Below, piece by piece: positions 10,501 through 18,208 of a stretch of DNA of 64,000 bases (the stretch's first letter is position 1; each line of letters opens with the position of its first letter). Made by a program: the position numbers and the translations under genes. Source of the DNA: CAZRUA01 sp964603125 (lineage in GTDB: Bacteria; Bacteroidota; Bacteroidia; B-17B0; Aurantibacillaceae); assembly GCA_964603125.1 (NCBI GenBank), contig CAZRUA010000001.1, positions 186,001-250,000 of the forward strand, in the 5' to 3' direction. Under the pieces are notes generated by a model. That model searched no databases and had not been told where the DNA came from. It was given only the letters and a program-made list of their open reading frames with translations.

Positions 10501-13177
10501 TATTTCCTTTTTCATCAACGGTTGCAAACTTCACTAGGTGGTCTTGGTCAGTTACAAAATAACCAGTTTCTTTATTAGGCTCAGGAGTTTTAATACCTAC
10601 ATAATGTGTATAAGGAGAGTATGGAATAGAAAATCTATCTGTACTAAATGCCCCACCTTCTTCAAACACACGAACTGTGAAATTGGCATTTAAAAAACCA
10701 GGTGCTCCGCCAGAAGCGTTTAAGGAAGCATTAACTGTTGCTAAACCTCCCTCATCTGTTTTACCATTAAAAATGGTTTGCATTTCTGAATAGTATGAGT
10801 TAGATGGACTATCAAAAGTATATCCTTTAAAGTTTTTAAACTCAGTTGTTGTAGTAGTTAAGTTAACATCAACTTTAGCATCTAAATTTCTTCCTGGAGC
10901 TCCATGCAACCAATTCACTTTTAAATTTCCATTTAATGTGCCATTACCAAAGTATAGCATATCTGAGTTGAAATCTAAATTCAGTTTCAATCGGTTTGGC
11001 ATTATGGTTTCAATACGTATGTTTTTTGTAAATACCGCACCGCCTATTTTAACGCGAGCCATGTATGTTCCTGTTGGAGCATAATTATCGGTTTTAGTGG
11101 CAAAATTGTAAAAACCATCTATGTTTTGTGTTTTGGTAATTTTCTGCACTACTTGTCCTTGCGGATTAACTAATTCTAATGACGCTGGGTGCAAGTCAGG
11201 AATTTGATTGGTTTTATCTTCCAAAATAAAATTCAAGAACAAACTATCACCAGGACGCCAAACACCGCGTTCGCCGTAAATAAATCCTTTTAATCCTTTT
11301 TGAACTTGCTCGCCACTAACATCAAAACTGCTTAACGAATTTGTTAAACCGTCATCAAGTTTTAAGTAGTTTCTTTCATCACCTCTTTTTGCAACTAGTA
11401 CAAAAGGCTTTTTGTTCAAGTCTAATTTAGCAATTCCATCGCCATCAGTTGTTTTTGATGTAATTAGTTTTTGTTGGTAATCATAAGCTTCAATTATTAT
11501 TCCGCTTAATGAATTGGTGGTAATTAAATCAGTTGCAACAACTATAATATCACCTGTTGAAGCACGTTTTGCAATTAATCCAATATTACTAGCTAAAATA
11601 TTTTTGTTTACTGATGTGTTGTTAGGGCGATAGTATGATGACGAACAAGGGTTATCTCTTTCTTGATAATTGTAATCATAATAATCGTCGTATTCGTAAT
11701 CGTAAGAATAATAACTTCCATAATAATCCCAATCTTTTTCATCTTCAATTTTATCTTCATTATCATCTTCAACTACTTCTTCTGCAGTGCTATTTTGTGC
11801 TAGCTCTACTCCGTTACAATCGTAAATAGAATATTTTTTCTTGAAACTTAATTGTACATTATAAATGGCACCAGGTTCAGCTTTTATTAATGTGGATAAA
11901 TCGAGCGCATATTTGGTCCATTTATTTTGAGGTAATGAGCCTAAACTAGCAAGCGACACTTTTTTGTTGACAATTGTTTTTCCAACACGTCGTAATTCAC
12001 TGCTACCATTTAATTCGTTTACTTGTAAAAACTGTAAAACATTGCTTTCATAAATTTTAGTAATTTTTACATTAACTGCATTTATGTTTACAGCTTCAAA
12101 TGGGAAAAGAAGACCATCAGAACTTGGTAAAATATTTCCTTTTGAGTTTATTCGAACCGAAGGACTGATTGCTTCAAAGTTGATTGAAATGATAGTGTCT
12201 TTTTGAAAACTTCTACCATTTTTGTTTTCGATGGAGTTTGAAACTGTTAGTGTTTTGTCGCCAATGATTCGGTTAGTTGGATAAATTTTAATTTCATTAT
12301 CCGAAATCATACTTGTAAAAGTATTGTTACTTCCGCTTATTGTAATTAGGCCTTCTAAAGTTTGATTTGGTTTTAAAATTTCAGAGCACTGCAATGTAAC
12401 CACTTGGTCAGGGTCATGAGTTTGTGTGGTATTCATAACCACTAATGAATTTAGTGCAGGAATATTTTGAGTTAATGCACCTGAAACATCTGAGCCAATT
12501 GCCGCGCCATTATAACTTAAAGTTAAATCAGTGTTGGCATTTTGTTTTTTAACTCCGTTAACAATAAATCGATGTTGCGTTGATGATTGATGATTCCATG
12601 TGATTTTTAAATCTTTTGGCCCGTGATTGGCTTGCAAGCATTTCTCAACCATTTCATTTGAGGCGAAATCTGCAGTATTTAAAACACCTATTACGTTTAA
12701 TGTAGTATAATTTTGTTTGTCTGTAATGTCAAAGCCTACAATTTCAATGTCCAAAGCTTGGGGTATAACTTGAAAATCAAAATCAAAACTTTTGAATTTA
12801 CTTTCAACTTCCATCACATCGCCTAGTGCAAAACTCACAGCATATGTTTTTCCGTTCACCAATCTTTCATCCGGCTTAAACTCAATTGTTTTATCGTTTA
12901 TCCAAACTGCTTTTCCTTTGATGCTTGGCGAAAAATCAAACCAATCGTTTTCAACTTCTTTACCAATTTCGGGTTTAAAGTTTACTGGTGATTTTAAAAC
13001 CACTTGTATTTTTGTTTCAGAGTTTACATAACCAGATGTAAAAGCACTAATGAATTCTTTAAAAGCAGGATCTATTTTGCCCGATTTTGATTTTGCAAAT
13101 GATTTTGAAGCAATAAAAACTGAACCAAAAAGTAGGACGATTGCTGAAATAATAGCGATGAATATGCGTTTTGACAT
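7583..13177 (-). CDS. Giant bacterial alpha-2-macroglobulin family protein (thioester type)
   Basis: A 1864-residue periplasmic protein. It has an N-terminal hydrophobic export/anchor segment (residues 5-28, no lipobox Cys), multiple macroglobulin beta-sandwich domains including an MG2-like domain (around 630-760), a Bait/A2M core (GPFTVKKGATNKHQISIPQ, SVRVMVVAGKEGAYG), and a thioester domain. The motif PHGCVEQ is intact, with Cys1410 and Gln1413 as the thioester pair. An alpha-alpha toroid and a receptor-like C-terminal domain follow. Such proteins trap attacking proteases in the periplasm. In many proteobacteria the gene pairs with pbpC; here pbpC is about 31 kb away. A Tyr/Asp/Glu-rich low-complexity insert lies near residues 466-515. 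Confidence 0.95.
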   Translation of the reverse strand: MSKRIFIAIISAIVLLFGSVFIASKSFAKSKSGKIDPAFKEFISAFTSGYVNSETKIQVVLKSPVNFKPEIGKEVENDWFDFSPSIKGKAVWINDKTIEFKPDERLVNGKTYAVSFALGDVMEVESKFKSFDFDFQVIPQALDIEIVGFDITDKQNYTTLNVIGVLNTADFASNEMVEKCLQANHGPKDLKITWNHQSSTQHRFIVNGVKKQNANTDLTLSYNGAAIGSDVSGALTQNIPALNSLVVMNTTQTHDPDQVVTLQCSEILKPNQTLEGLITISGSNNTFTSMISDNEIKIYPTNRIIGDKTLTVSNSIENKNGRSFQKDTIISINFEAISPSVRINSKGNILPSSDGLLFPFEAVNINAVNVKITKIYESNVLQFLQVNELNGSSELRRVGKTIVNKKVSLASLGSLPQNKWTKYALDLSTLIKAEPGAIYNVQLSFKKKYSIYDCNGVELAQNSTAEEVVEDDNEDKIEDEKDWDYYGSYYSYDYEYDDYYDYNYQERDNPCSSSYYRPNNTSVNKNILASNIGLIAKRASTGDIIVVATDLITTNSLSGIIIEAYDYQQKLITSKTTDGDGIAKLDLNKKPFVLVAKRGDERNYLKLDDGLTNSLSSFDVSGEQVQKGLKGFIYGERGVWRPGDSLFLNFILEDKTNQIPDLHPASLELVNPQGQVVQKITKTQNIDGFYNFATKTDNYAPTGTYMARVKIGGAVFTKNIRIETIMPNRLKLNLDFNSDMLYFGNGTLNGNLKVNWLHGAPGRNLDAKVDVNLTTTTTEFKNFKGYTFDSPSNSYYSEMQTIFNGKTDEGGLATVNASLNASGGAPGFLNANFTVRVFEEGGAFSTDRFSIPYSPYTHYVGIKTPEPNKETGYFVTDQDHLVKFATVDEKGNKVSRDLTVKVYKIQWRWWWDNYNEDLSSYIGSSYHQPISSEDITSSNGEASFKLRINQPEWGRYLVLVTDKESGHSAGKVMFIDWPAWAGKSPKGNEGVTMLNFTSDKTEYKVGESVKLSIPSAKAGKAFISIESGSRVIKTDWVETKEGTTDYNFKVTEEMTPNIYVYTTLIQPHAQSANDLPIRLYGVLPLLVKDENTILTPQIACADVWKPETTVDVSVKESQGKEMTYTLAVVDEGLLDITRFKTPDPWSAFYTKEALGVKTWDCYDNVIGAFGKSLQRILSIGGDGEGDGKQGSKAQRFKPMVRFIGPFTVKKGATNKHQISIPQYVGSVRVMVVAGKEGAYGKAEKTVAVRKPLMILSTLPRLLSPGEEVDLPVTVFAMEKKVKAATISIAPDKNFEVLSDASQTIAFNDIGDQVVNFKLKVRDNIGVAKVKISATGAGEVAKEEIEIEIRSANPMMTDASENTVGAGKSIKLNYSPLGINGTNNAVVEISSMPPINLQHRLNYLMAYPHGCVEQTTSSVFPQLYLTNVADLNDKQMKSRDANIKAGITRLKSFQTPSGGLSYWPGSNYADDWGTNYAGHFLIEAQKAGFTLPYSLLDNWKKYQKEKAQSWTATKNAVYYQEDLTQAYRLYTMALAGIPDLSSMNRLKEVKNLSITAKWRLAATYAKVGQLDVAKNLIKSLPKKVSAYNEMAYTYGSSYRDEAMILETLIALDKKTEAMESMKIVSTELSNNTWYSTQTTSYMLIAASNFISKYATDKGISAECKIGGITQKIESKKAIQQVVIANANSSSSITVTNKNKGLLYVRVIRSGMPTAGNETVAENNMFMTINYKSLKGETIDVSNLLQGTDFVAEITITHPGIKPSYKNLALTQIFPSGWEIHNARMNDDAASLKSDYFTYQDIRDDRIFTYFDLNQTSTKTFRVLLNAAYKGNFYLPSVYCETMYDNTINANSKGQWVKVYDETVIN

Positions 13178-13355
13178 GATTTAAAAATTTACGTAAATAT
13201 ATTGAGATTTTGGCTCATTTCAGCCTTAAATTAATAAAAGAGCACATCTTTGACGCAAGCGCTTTGTTTTAATGATAAAACGACTTAACGCTAATGCTCA
13301 AGATTAAGAAATAGATATTCCACCCGAACAAGCGGTTATTAGTGAATGTAAGAAA

Positions 13356-13378
13356 TTTGATAATTTATAACTATCAAA
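13356..13378 (-). terminator. Weak hairpin downstream of hutU
   Basis: A perfect 7-bp inverted repeat TTTGATA / TATCAAA with a 9-base loop lies about 25 bp beyond the hutU stop codon. The U-tract is poor, so it may be only a 3' stabilising structure. The rest of the 223-bp gap (13178-13400) shows no gene and no other clear signal. Confidence 0.3.
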
Positions 13379-13400
13379 CTGTTTTTAATAAAATCTATGT

Positions 13401-15410
13401 TTATAGTCCCAAACCGTTTATTATGTTGTCTTCCACAAGATTTGGGAAAGTAACTTTTAGGTTTGGAGTTCTTTCCATTTCTCGTTTAATAGCAAACATT
13501 GCTTCTTTGTTTCTAGCCCATGAGCGGCGAGAGATACCATTGTTTACATCCCAAAACAACATTTGTTTTAAGTTTCTATCGGCATCTTCTCCACCATCTA
13601 GTACTAGTCCAAAACCACCATTAATTACTTCGCCCCAGCCAACCCCGCCGCCATTGTGTAAGCTAATCCAGGTTGCCCCTCTAAAGGCATCGCCAACAAA
13701 ATTTTGAACGGCCATGTCAGCAGTAAAACTACTACCATCATATATATTAGAAGTCTCACGATACGGGCTATCTGTACCACTTACATCATGATGATCTCTT
13801 CCTAAAACTACGGGAGCCGATATCTTTCCTTCTTTAATGGCAATATTAATTTGTTCGGCGATTTTAATTCGTGCTTCGCTGTCGGCGTATAAAATTCGTG
13901 CTTGTGAACCAACAACCAGATTGTTTTGCATGGCATCTTTAATCCAAGTAATATTATCCTGCAACTGTTGTTTAATCTCTTCAGGAGCTGTTTTGTATAT
14001 GTCTTGTAACACCCGCAAAGCAATCTCGTCAGTGGTGCGTAAATCTTTTTCATCAGCACTTGTGCATACCCATCTAAATGGTCCAAAGCCATAGTCAAAA
14101 CACATTGGGCCTAATATATCTTGAACATAGCTTTTGTATTTAAATGTTTTATCTGCATTTAAAATATCGGCTCCAGCTCTGCTAGCTTCAAGTAAAAAAG
14201 CATTACCGTAATCAAAAAAGTACATTCCTTTTGCCGCCAAAGTGTTTACAGCATTTGCATGGCGCACCAATGTTTTTTGAACTTCTTGTTTAAACTGAAC
14301 AGGATTTTCAGCCATCATTTTATTGGATTCTTCTAACGAAAAACCTACTGGATAATAACCTCCAGCCCAAGGATTGTGCAATGATGATTGATCTGACCCA
14401 ATATCTACTTTAATGTTTTTCTCAACTAGTTTTTCCCATAAATCAACAATGTTTCCTTGGTAGGCAAGAGATACAGCTTCTTTGTTTTTTTGTGCAGTTA
14501 ATGCTCTTTCAATTAATTTATCCAAATCTTCATAAACTTCATCCACCCAAGCTTGGCTATGGCGTGTTTTTACAGCCTTTGGATTTATTTCGGATGTAAT
14601 CGAAACTAAACCCGCAATTTTTGCTGCCTTGGGCTGAGCACCACTCATACCACCTAAACCACAAGTTACAAATAGCTTCCCTTTTCTATCTTCTTCGTTT
14701 TTCGAAATTTTACGCGCTGCATTCATTACAGTAATTGTGGTTCCATGCACAATTCCTTGCGGGCCAATATACATAAAGCTTCCAGCTGTCATTTGCCCAT
14801 ATTGAGTTACACCTAAAGCGTTAAATTTTTCCCAATCATCAGGTTTGCTGTAATTCGGAATCATCATTCCATTGGTAACTACAACTCGCGGAGCATTTTT
14901 GTGTGAAGGATAAATTCCCATTGGATGACCACTGTATAAAACAAGCGTTTGCTCATCCGTCATGGTAGCCAAATATTGCATAGTTAGTAAGTATTGAGCC
15001 CAATTTTGAAATACTGCCCCATTACCACCATAAGTAATTAATTCGTGTGGGTGCTGAGCTACGGCATAATCTAAATTATTACTAAGCATGTGCATAATTG
15101 CAGCCGCTTGCTTAGATTTATGAGGGTAATCGTTAATTGGACGTGCATAAATCTTGTAATCAGGACGGAAACGGTACATGTAAATTCGCCCATAGGTATT
15201 TAATTCATTTAGGAACTCAGGTGCAAGAACTGCGTGGTGTTTAGCATCGAAATAGCGAAGAGCGTTTTTTAAAGATAATTTTTTTTCTTCATTATTTAAA
15301 ATTGCTTTGCGTTTTGGCGCGTGGTTTATAGCTGCTTCGTATTCTTTAGCATTTGGTAATGTTTCCGGAATACCTTGTAATACTAGTTCTTTAAATGTTT
15401 TTGTTTCCAT
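13401..15410 (-). CDS. hutU: Urocanate hydratase
   Basis: A 669-residue urocanase, the length of the Bacteroidota form and longer than the roughly 560-residue proteobacterial enzyme. It adds water to urocanate to give imidazolone propionate in histidine degradation, using tightly bound NAD+. Recognisable conserved stretches include GGNGAVFQNW, LYSGHPMGIYP, VTCGLGGMSGAQPKAA and the C-terminal glycine-rich HNGGGVGWGEVINGGFG (about 585-601). No hutH, hutI or hutG lies in the window, so the rest of the pathway must be elsewhere or absent. The start at 15410 gives the family N-terminus. The DUF5522 gene ends 47 bp upstream on the same strand. Confidence 0.97.
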   Translation of the reverse strand: METKTFKELVLQGIPETLPNAKEYEAAINHAPKRKAILNNEEKKLSLKNALRYFDAKHHAVLAPEFLNELNTYGRIYMYRFRPDYKIYARPINDYPHKSKQAAAIMHMLSNNLDYAVAQHPHELITYGGNGAVFQNWAQYLLTMQYLATMTDEQTLVLYSGHPMGIYPSHKNAPRVVVTNGMMIPNYSKPDDWEKFNALGVTQYGQMTAGSFMYIGPQGIVHGTTITVMNAARKISKNEEDRKGKLFVTCGLGGMSGAQPKAAKIAGLVSITSEINPKAVKTRHSQAWVDEVYEDLDKLIERALTAQKNKEAVSLAYQGNIVDLWEKLVEKNIKVDIGSDQSSLHNPWAGGYYPVGFSLEESNKMMAENPVQFKQEVQKTLVRHANAVNTLAAKGMYFFDYGNAFLLEASRAGADILNADKTFKYKSYVQDILGPMCFDYGFGPFRWVCTSADEKDLRTTDEIALRVLQDIYKTAPEEIKQQLQDNITWIKDAMQNNLVVGSQARILYADSEARIKIAEQINIAIKEGKISAPVVLGRDHHDVSGTDSPYRETSNIYDGSSFTADMAVQNFVGDAFRGATWISLHNGGGVGWGEVINGGFGLVLDGGEDADRNLKQMLFWDVNNGISRRSWARNKEAMFAIKREMERTPNLKVTFPNLVEDNIINGLGL

Positions 15411-15457
15411 ATTTCGGTTAAATAATGTTTGTTCTTTATTGATTGTGAATCTTTAAT

Positions 15458-15628
15458 TTATTTTCCTTTCACTTTTCCTGTTTTTTTATCGTAGCCATAG
15501 GGGCAGTGCTTGCAACCACTTTTGCAGCAATAACCGCGTTTTAGGTGATATTTCTCTGTAAAAACAATATAACCTTCTTCGCTTTTGTAAAAATCTTCAG
15601 GATCTAAATCTTTCTTAAATAAGCTCAT
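15458..15628 (-). CDS. Small Cys-rich DUF5522-like protein
   Basis: A 56-residue soluble protein starting MSLFKKDLD. I chose the ATG at 15628 rather than one four codons upstream because the shorter form gives the compact family N-terminus and leaves room for a promoter element at 15640-15647. The C-terminal half carries a four-cysteine cluster in RGYCCKSGCKHCPYGYDKK, which looks like a metal (Zn or Fe-S) site. Such short proteins are widespread in Bacteroidota and their function is not known. It lies upstream of hutU on the same strand and could share its transcript. Family call is from the CCxxGCxHCPY pattern. Confidence 0.8.
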   Translation of the reverse strand: MSLFKKDLDPEDFYKSEEGYIVFTEKYHLKRGYCCKSGCKHCPYGYDKKTGKVKGK

Positions 15629-15639
15629 AATTATTGGCA

Positions 15640-15647
15640 CAAATGTA
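15640..15647 (-). promoter_or_regulatory. TAnnTTTG -7 element for the DUF5522 gene
   Basis: Read on the minus strand the sequence is TACATTTG, a full match to the Bacteroidota -7 element, ending 12 bases before the ATG at 15628. A TTTTTG tract lies upstream but with 15 instead of 19 bases of spacing, so the -33 match is imperfect. A start of transcription only a few bases before the ATG is implied. Confidence 0.5.
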
Positions 15648-15674
15648 GTAACTTAGTAATCACAAAAATTGGCT

Positions 15675-15812
15675 ATGAAAAATAAATATATTATCCGTGG
15701 ATTATGCTCTGTGCTATTATTGAGCGTTTGTTTGAGTTTGTTTTCTTGCAAGGCCCGCGATTGCCGAGGAAGGAAGAAAAAAGCTAAAACCGATATGGGC
15801 GGGTGGTTATAG
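15675..15812 (+). CDS. Very small lipoprotein (45 aa)
   Basis: A short reading frame encoding 45 residues. An N-terminal Lys-containing hydrophobic segment leads to a lipobox LFSC (lipidated Cys25). The mature part is only 21 residues, basic (CRGRKKKAK) and ends DMGGWL. Lipoprotein signal, clean ATG and position in an otherwise empty 400-bp divergent region between the DUF5522 gene and exbB support it being real. I recall small Bacteroidota lipoproteins with similar basic, Gly-rich tails, but I cannot name a family. No function can be given. It could be a surface-exposed or outer-membrane peptide lipoprotein. Confidence 0.65.
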   Translation: MKNKYIIRGLCSVLLLSVCLSLFSCKARDCRGRKKKAKTDMGGWL

Positions 15813-15954
15813 TTTAGCTATATTTTTCAACCACTTATCTTCATTTGGCACCCACTTACAAATTTTAACACTAGTTTATGGATTTTCGATATAATTTCGT
15901 CTTAAAATTAGCGTAATACTTAAAAAATAGGCAAAAGTTTAACAATAACATCAT

Positions 15955-15985
15955 TTTGTACATTCAAAGTATTTTGTTATGTTTG
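15955..15985 (+). promoter_or_regulatory. Consensus Bacteroidota promoter for the exbB-tonB operon
   Basis: TTTG at 15955-15958 is followed by exactly 19 bases and then TATGTTTG at 15978-15985, a full match to the TTTG-N19-TAnnTTTG consensus of the primary Bacteroidota sigma factor. Transcription should start near 15990, leaving about 50 bases of A-rich untranslated leader before exbB. This is one of the two best promoters in the window. Confidence 0.8.
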
Positions 15986-16040
15986 ACAGCTAAATTTTTA
16001 AATTTTAAAACAAATCAATTAACTAATAAAAAAAACAATT

Positions 16041-16844
16041 ATGAGCAATTCAAATTCAGGCGGAGGACTTAAATCGATTTTCGCAACACTAGCAATCTTT
16101 ATCTGTGTAGCTATTGGTTTTACATTGTATTATACTGTATTTAAAGATGGAAGTCACTTCGAAGGTGGAGATCCAGAAAAAGGACATCCAATTGATGTTA
16201 TCGGTACAGTTGCAAAAGGAGGGGTAATCGTACCAATCTTATTATCTGTTTTGTTAATTATCATTACTTTCTCTATTGAGCGTGGTTTAACAATTGCTAA
16301 GTCAAAAGGTAAAGGCGCTATTGAGCCATTTGTTCGTAAAATTAAAGGTTTATTAGCTTCTGGTGATATCGATGCAGCTATCATGGAGTGCGACAAACAA
16401 AAAGGTTCTTTAGGAAACGTAGTTAAAGCTGGTTTAGAGCGTTACAAAATGGTTCAACACGATTCATCTTTAGATAAAGATTCGAAAGTTGAAGCTATCA
16501 CTAAAGAACTAGAAGAAGCTACAGCATTAGAATTACCAATGTTATCTAAAAACTTAGTTATTATTTCTACTTGTGCTTCTATTGCAACCTTAATCGGTCT
16601 AATCGGTACTGTAATTGGTATGATTCGTTCGTTCCAAGCTATGGCAACTGGTGGAGCGCCTGATACAGCTCAGTTATCTTTAGGTATCTCTGAAGCCTTG
16701 ATTAATACTTTCTTAGGTATCTCTGGTTCTGCAATCGCAATCATTATCTATAACTTATATTCTACTCGTATTGATAGCTTAACTTACGCAATGGACGAAG
16801 CTAGCTACACTATCGTTTCTGAATTTAAGTCATCAGGAAAATAA
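16041..16844 (+). CDS. exbB: MotA/TolQ/ExbB proton channel family protein
   Basis: A 267-residue inner-membrane protein with hydrophobic segments at about 12-34, 58-80, 165-190 and 208-232. The C-terminal pair, LVIISTCASIATLIGLIGTVIGMI and the following LGISEALINTFLGISGSAIAI, is the family core that surrounds the ExbD helix. With ExbD it forms the proton-driven motor that energises TonB. It is longer at the N-terminus than E. coli ExbB, with an extra first helix, as is common in Bacteroidota. It is first in an operon exbB-exbD-exbD-tonB, driven by the consensus promoter at 15955-15985. Confidence 0.95.
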   Translation: MSNSNSGGGLKSIFATLAIFICVAIGFTLYYTVFKDGSHFEGGDPEKGHPIDVIGTVAKGGVIVPILLSVLLIIITFSIERGLTIAKSKGKGAIEPFVRKIKGLLASGDIDAAIMECDKQKGSLGNVVKAGLERYKMVQHDSSLDKDSKVEAITKELEEATALELPMLSKNLVIISTCASIATLIGLIGTVIGMIRSFQAMATGGAPDTAQLSLGISEALINTFLGISGSAIAIIIYNLYSTRIDSLTYAMDEASYTIVSEFKSSGK

Positions 16845-16903
16845 TAACGCTTTGGCGTTATGGAAAAAATAAAAGTATTACATCATAATTTAAAAACAAT
16901 AAA

Positions 16904-17557
16904 ATGTCAAAATTAAAAGTTCCTAAAAATAGCCCGTCGTTAGACATGACGCCTATGGTGGATTTGGCCTTTTTATTGGTTACCTTTTTCATGTTAACCG
17001 CTTCTTTCCGTGCTACGGAAGCAGTGGTTGTAGATAGTCCAGCTTCTGTTTCTGAAGTTATTATTCCCGAAAACTATTTAATGGTTTCGGTTGATAAAGC
17101 AGGAAGAGCATTTTTTAACGTTACTGGTAAAGAAGTACGTGTAGAAATGTTAGAAGGAATGATGGCAAAATATAAGTTATCTTTAAACGAAGAGCAGAAA
17201 AAACAGTTTAGTTTAATGACTAGTTTTGGTTGCGATATTAAAAATTTAGGTGCTTATATCAATGAAAAAAGCGATACCAAACGTGCTCAAATAGCCGGAA
17301 AAGGGATTCCTTTAGACTCTACAGATAATCAATTAAAAGACTGGATAAAATTTGGTGGTAACGCTGTTATGGCAAAATGGAAAAACGAAAAGGATGCAGC
17401 AGCAGCTGAAGGAAAAGACTTTAAGTTGAAAAAGCCAAGTGTTGCTATTAAAGCCGATGCTAAAACTCCATATGTTTCAGTAAAAGCAGTAATTGATGTG
17501 TTTTTAGAGTTAGATATTAACCGATTTGATTTTGTTACTAACCTCGAAAAAAATTAA
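16904..17557 (+). CDS. exbD: ExbD/TolR biopolymer transport protein, copy 1
   Basis: A 217-residue protein with one N-terminal transmembrane helix. The motif LDMTPMVDLAFLLVTFF holds the essential membrane aspartate (Asp20). The periplasmic domain is larger than the roughly 140 residues of E. coli ExbD, with an insert at about residues 75-165. It begins 59 bp after exbB and is followed after 3 bp by the second exbD. Together they supply the proton-conducting subunit of the TonB motor. Two different ExbD copies in tandem are usual in Bacteroidota and probably form a hetero-dimer in the ExbB ring; that is inference. Confidence 0.93.
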   Translation: MSKLKVPKNSPSLDMTPMVDLAFLLVTFFMLTASFRATEAVVVDSPASVSEVIIPENYLMVSVDKAGRAFFNVTGKEVRVEMLEGMMAKYKLSLNEEQKKQFSLMTSFGCDIKNLGAYINEKSDTKRAQIAGKGIPLDSTDNQLKDWIKFGGNAVMAKWKNEKDAAAAEGKDFKLKKPSVAIKADAKTPYVSVKAVIDVFLELDINRFDFVTNLEKN

Positions 17558-17560
17558 GAA

Positions 17561-18199
17561 ATGGCAGAAGTAAATACAGACTCCGGCGGAGGCAAAGACG
17601 GTAAGAAACGCGCCAAGAAAAGTTCGACGCGAATAGATATGACACCAATGGTTGACTTAGCTTTTCTATTGTTAACCTTCTTTATCCTTACAGCTACCTT
17701 TAACAAGCAAAAGGTAATGAGTGTTCCTTATCCTAAGCAACCTAAACCAACAGACCCTCCTGTTGTTAATGATGTTAAAAATGGTATAACATTCGTTTGC
17801 AGTGCTGATGATAAGGTTTTCTATTATGTTGGCGAGTTTTATACACCTGATAATAAGAAGGGAAAGCCGGCAACAACACTTACACCTACAAATTATTCTG
17901 CTGATGGAATTAAGAAAGTTATTCTAAGTAATAATATCGCTGCTAAGAAGGAATGTGAAGACTTAAAAAAGCAATTTGAATCTTCTAAGATTGATAAATT
18001 AGCATTCGACTCTTTATATAGTTTAGCTCAACGTAAACCAACAGCATTGACAGTAGTTATTAAAACTGATGATAAAGCGGTGTTTAAAAACGTAATTGAT
18101 ATTATTGATGAGTTGGGTTCTTGTTATGTAATGAAGTACGCGACTTTAAATATAACAAAGCCAGAGTTAGATGTTTTAACAGTAGCAACAGCTAAATAA
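17561..18199 (+). CDS. exbD: ExbD/TolR biopolymer transport protein, copy 2
   Basis: A 212-residue second ExbD. A basic N-terminus (GKKRAKKSSTR) precedes the membrane motif RIDMTPMVDLAFLLLTFF with the conserved aspartate at Asp32. The periplasmic part differs strongly from copy 1, with a Pro-rich segment PYPKQPKPTDPPV just after the helix, so the two copies are old duplicates rather than a recent repeat. It begins 3 bp after exbD copy 1 and ends 9 bp before tonB, which indicates translational coupling and fixed stoichiometry in one complex. Confidence 0.93.
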   Translation: MAEVNTDSGGGKDGKKRAKKSSTRIDMTPMVDLAFLLLTFFILTATFNKQKVMSVPYPKQPKPTDPPVVNDVKNGITFVCSADDKVFYYVGEFYTPDNKKGKPATTLTPTNYSADGIKKVILSNNIAAKKECEDLKKQFESSKIDKLAFDSLYSLAQRKPTALTVVIKTDDKAVFKNVIDIIDELGSCYVMKYATLNITKPELDVLTVATAK

Positions 18200-18208
18200 T
18201 TTAAGAAA

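Noticed and set aside
13178..13400. Possible tRNA or small RNA in the gap between hutU and the alpha-2-macroglobulin gene
   Set aside because: No cloverleaf, no conserved arm and no strong promoter could be seen; only a weak hairpin near 13356-13378.
13342..13707. Plus-strand frame across the hutU 3' end
   Set aside because: It overlaps a certain gene and has no recognisable feature.
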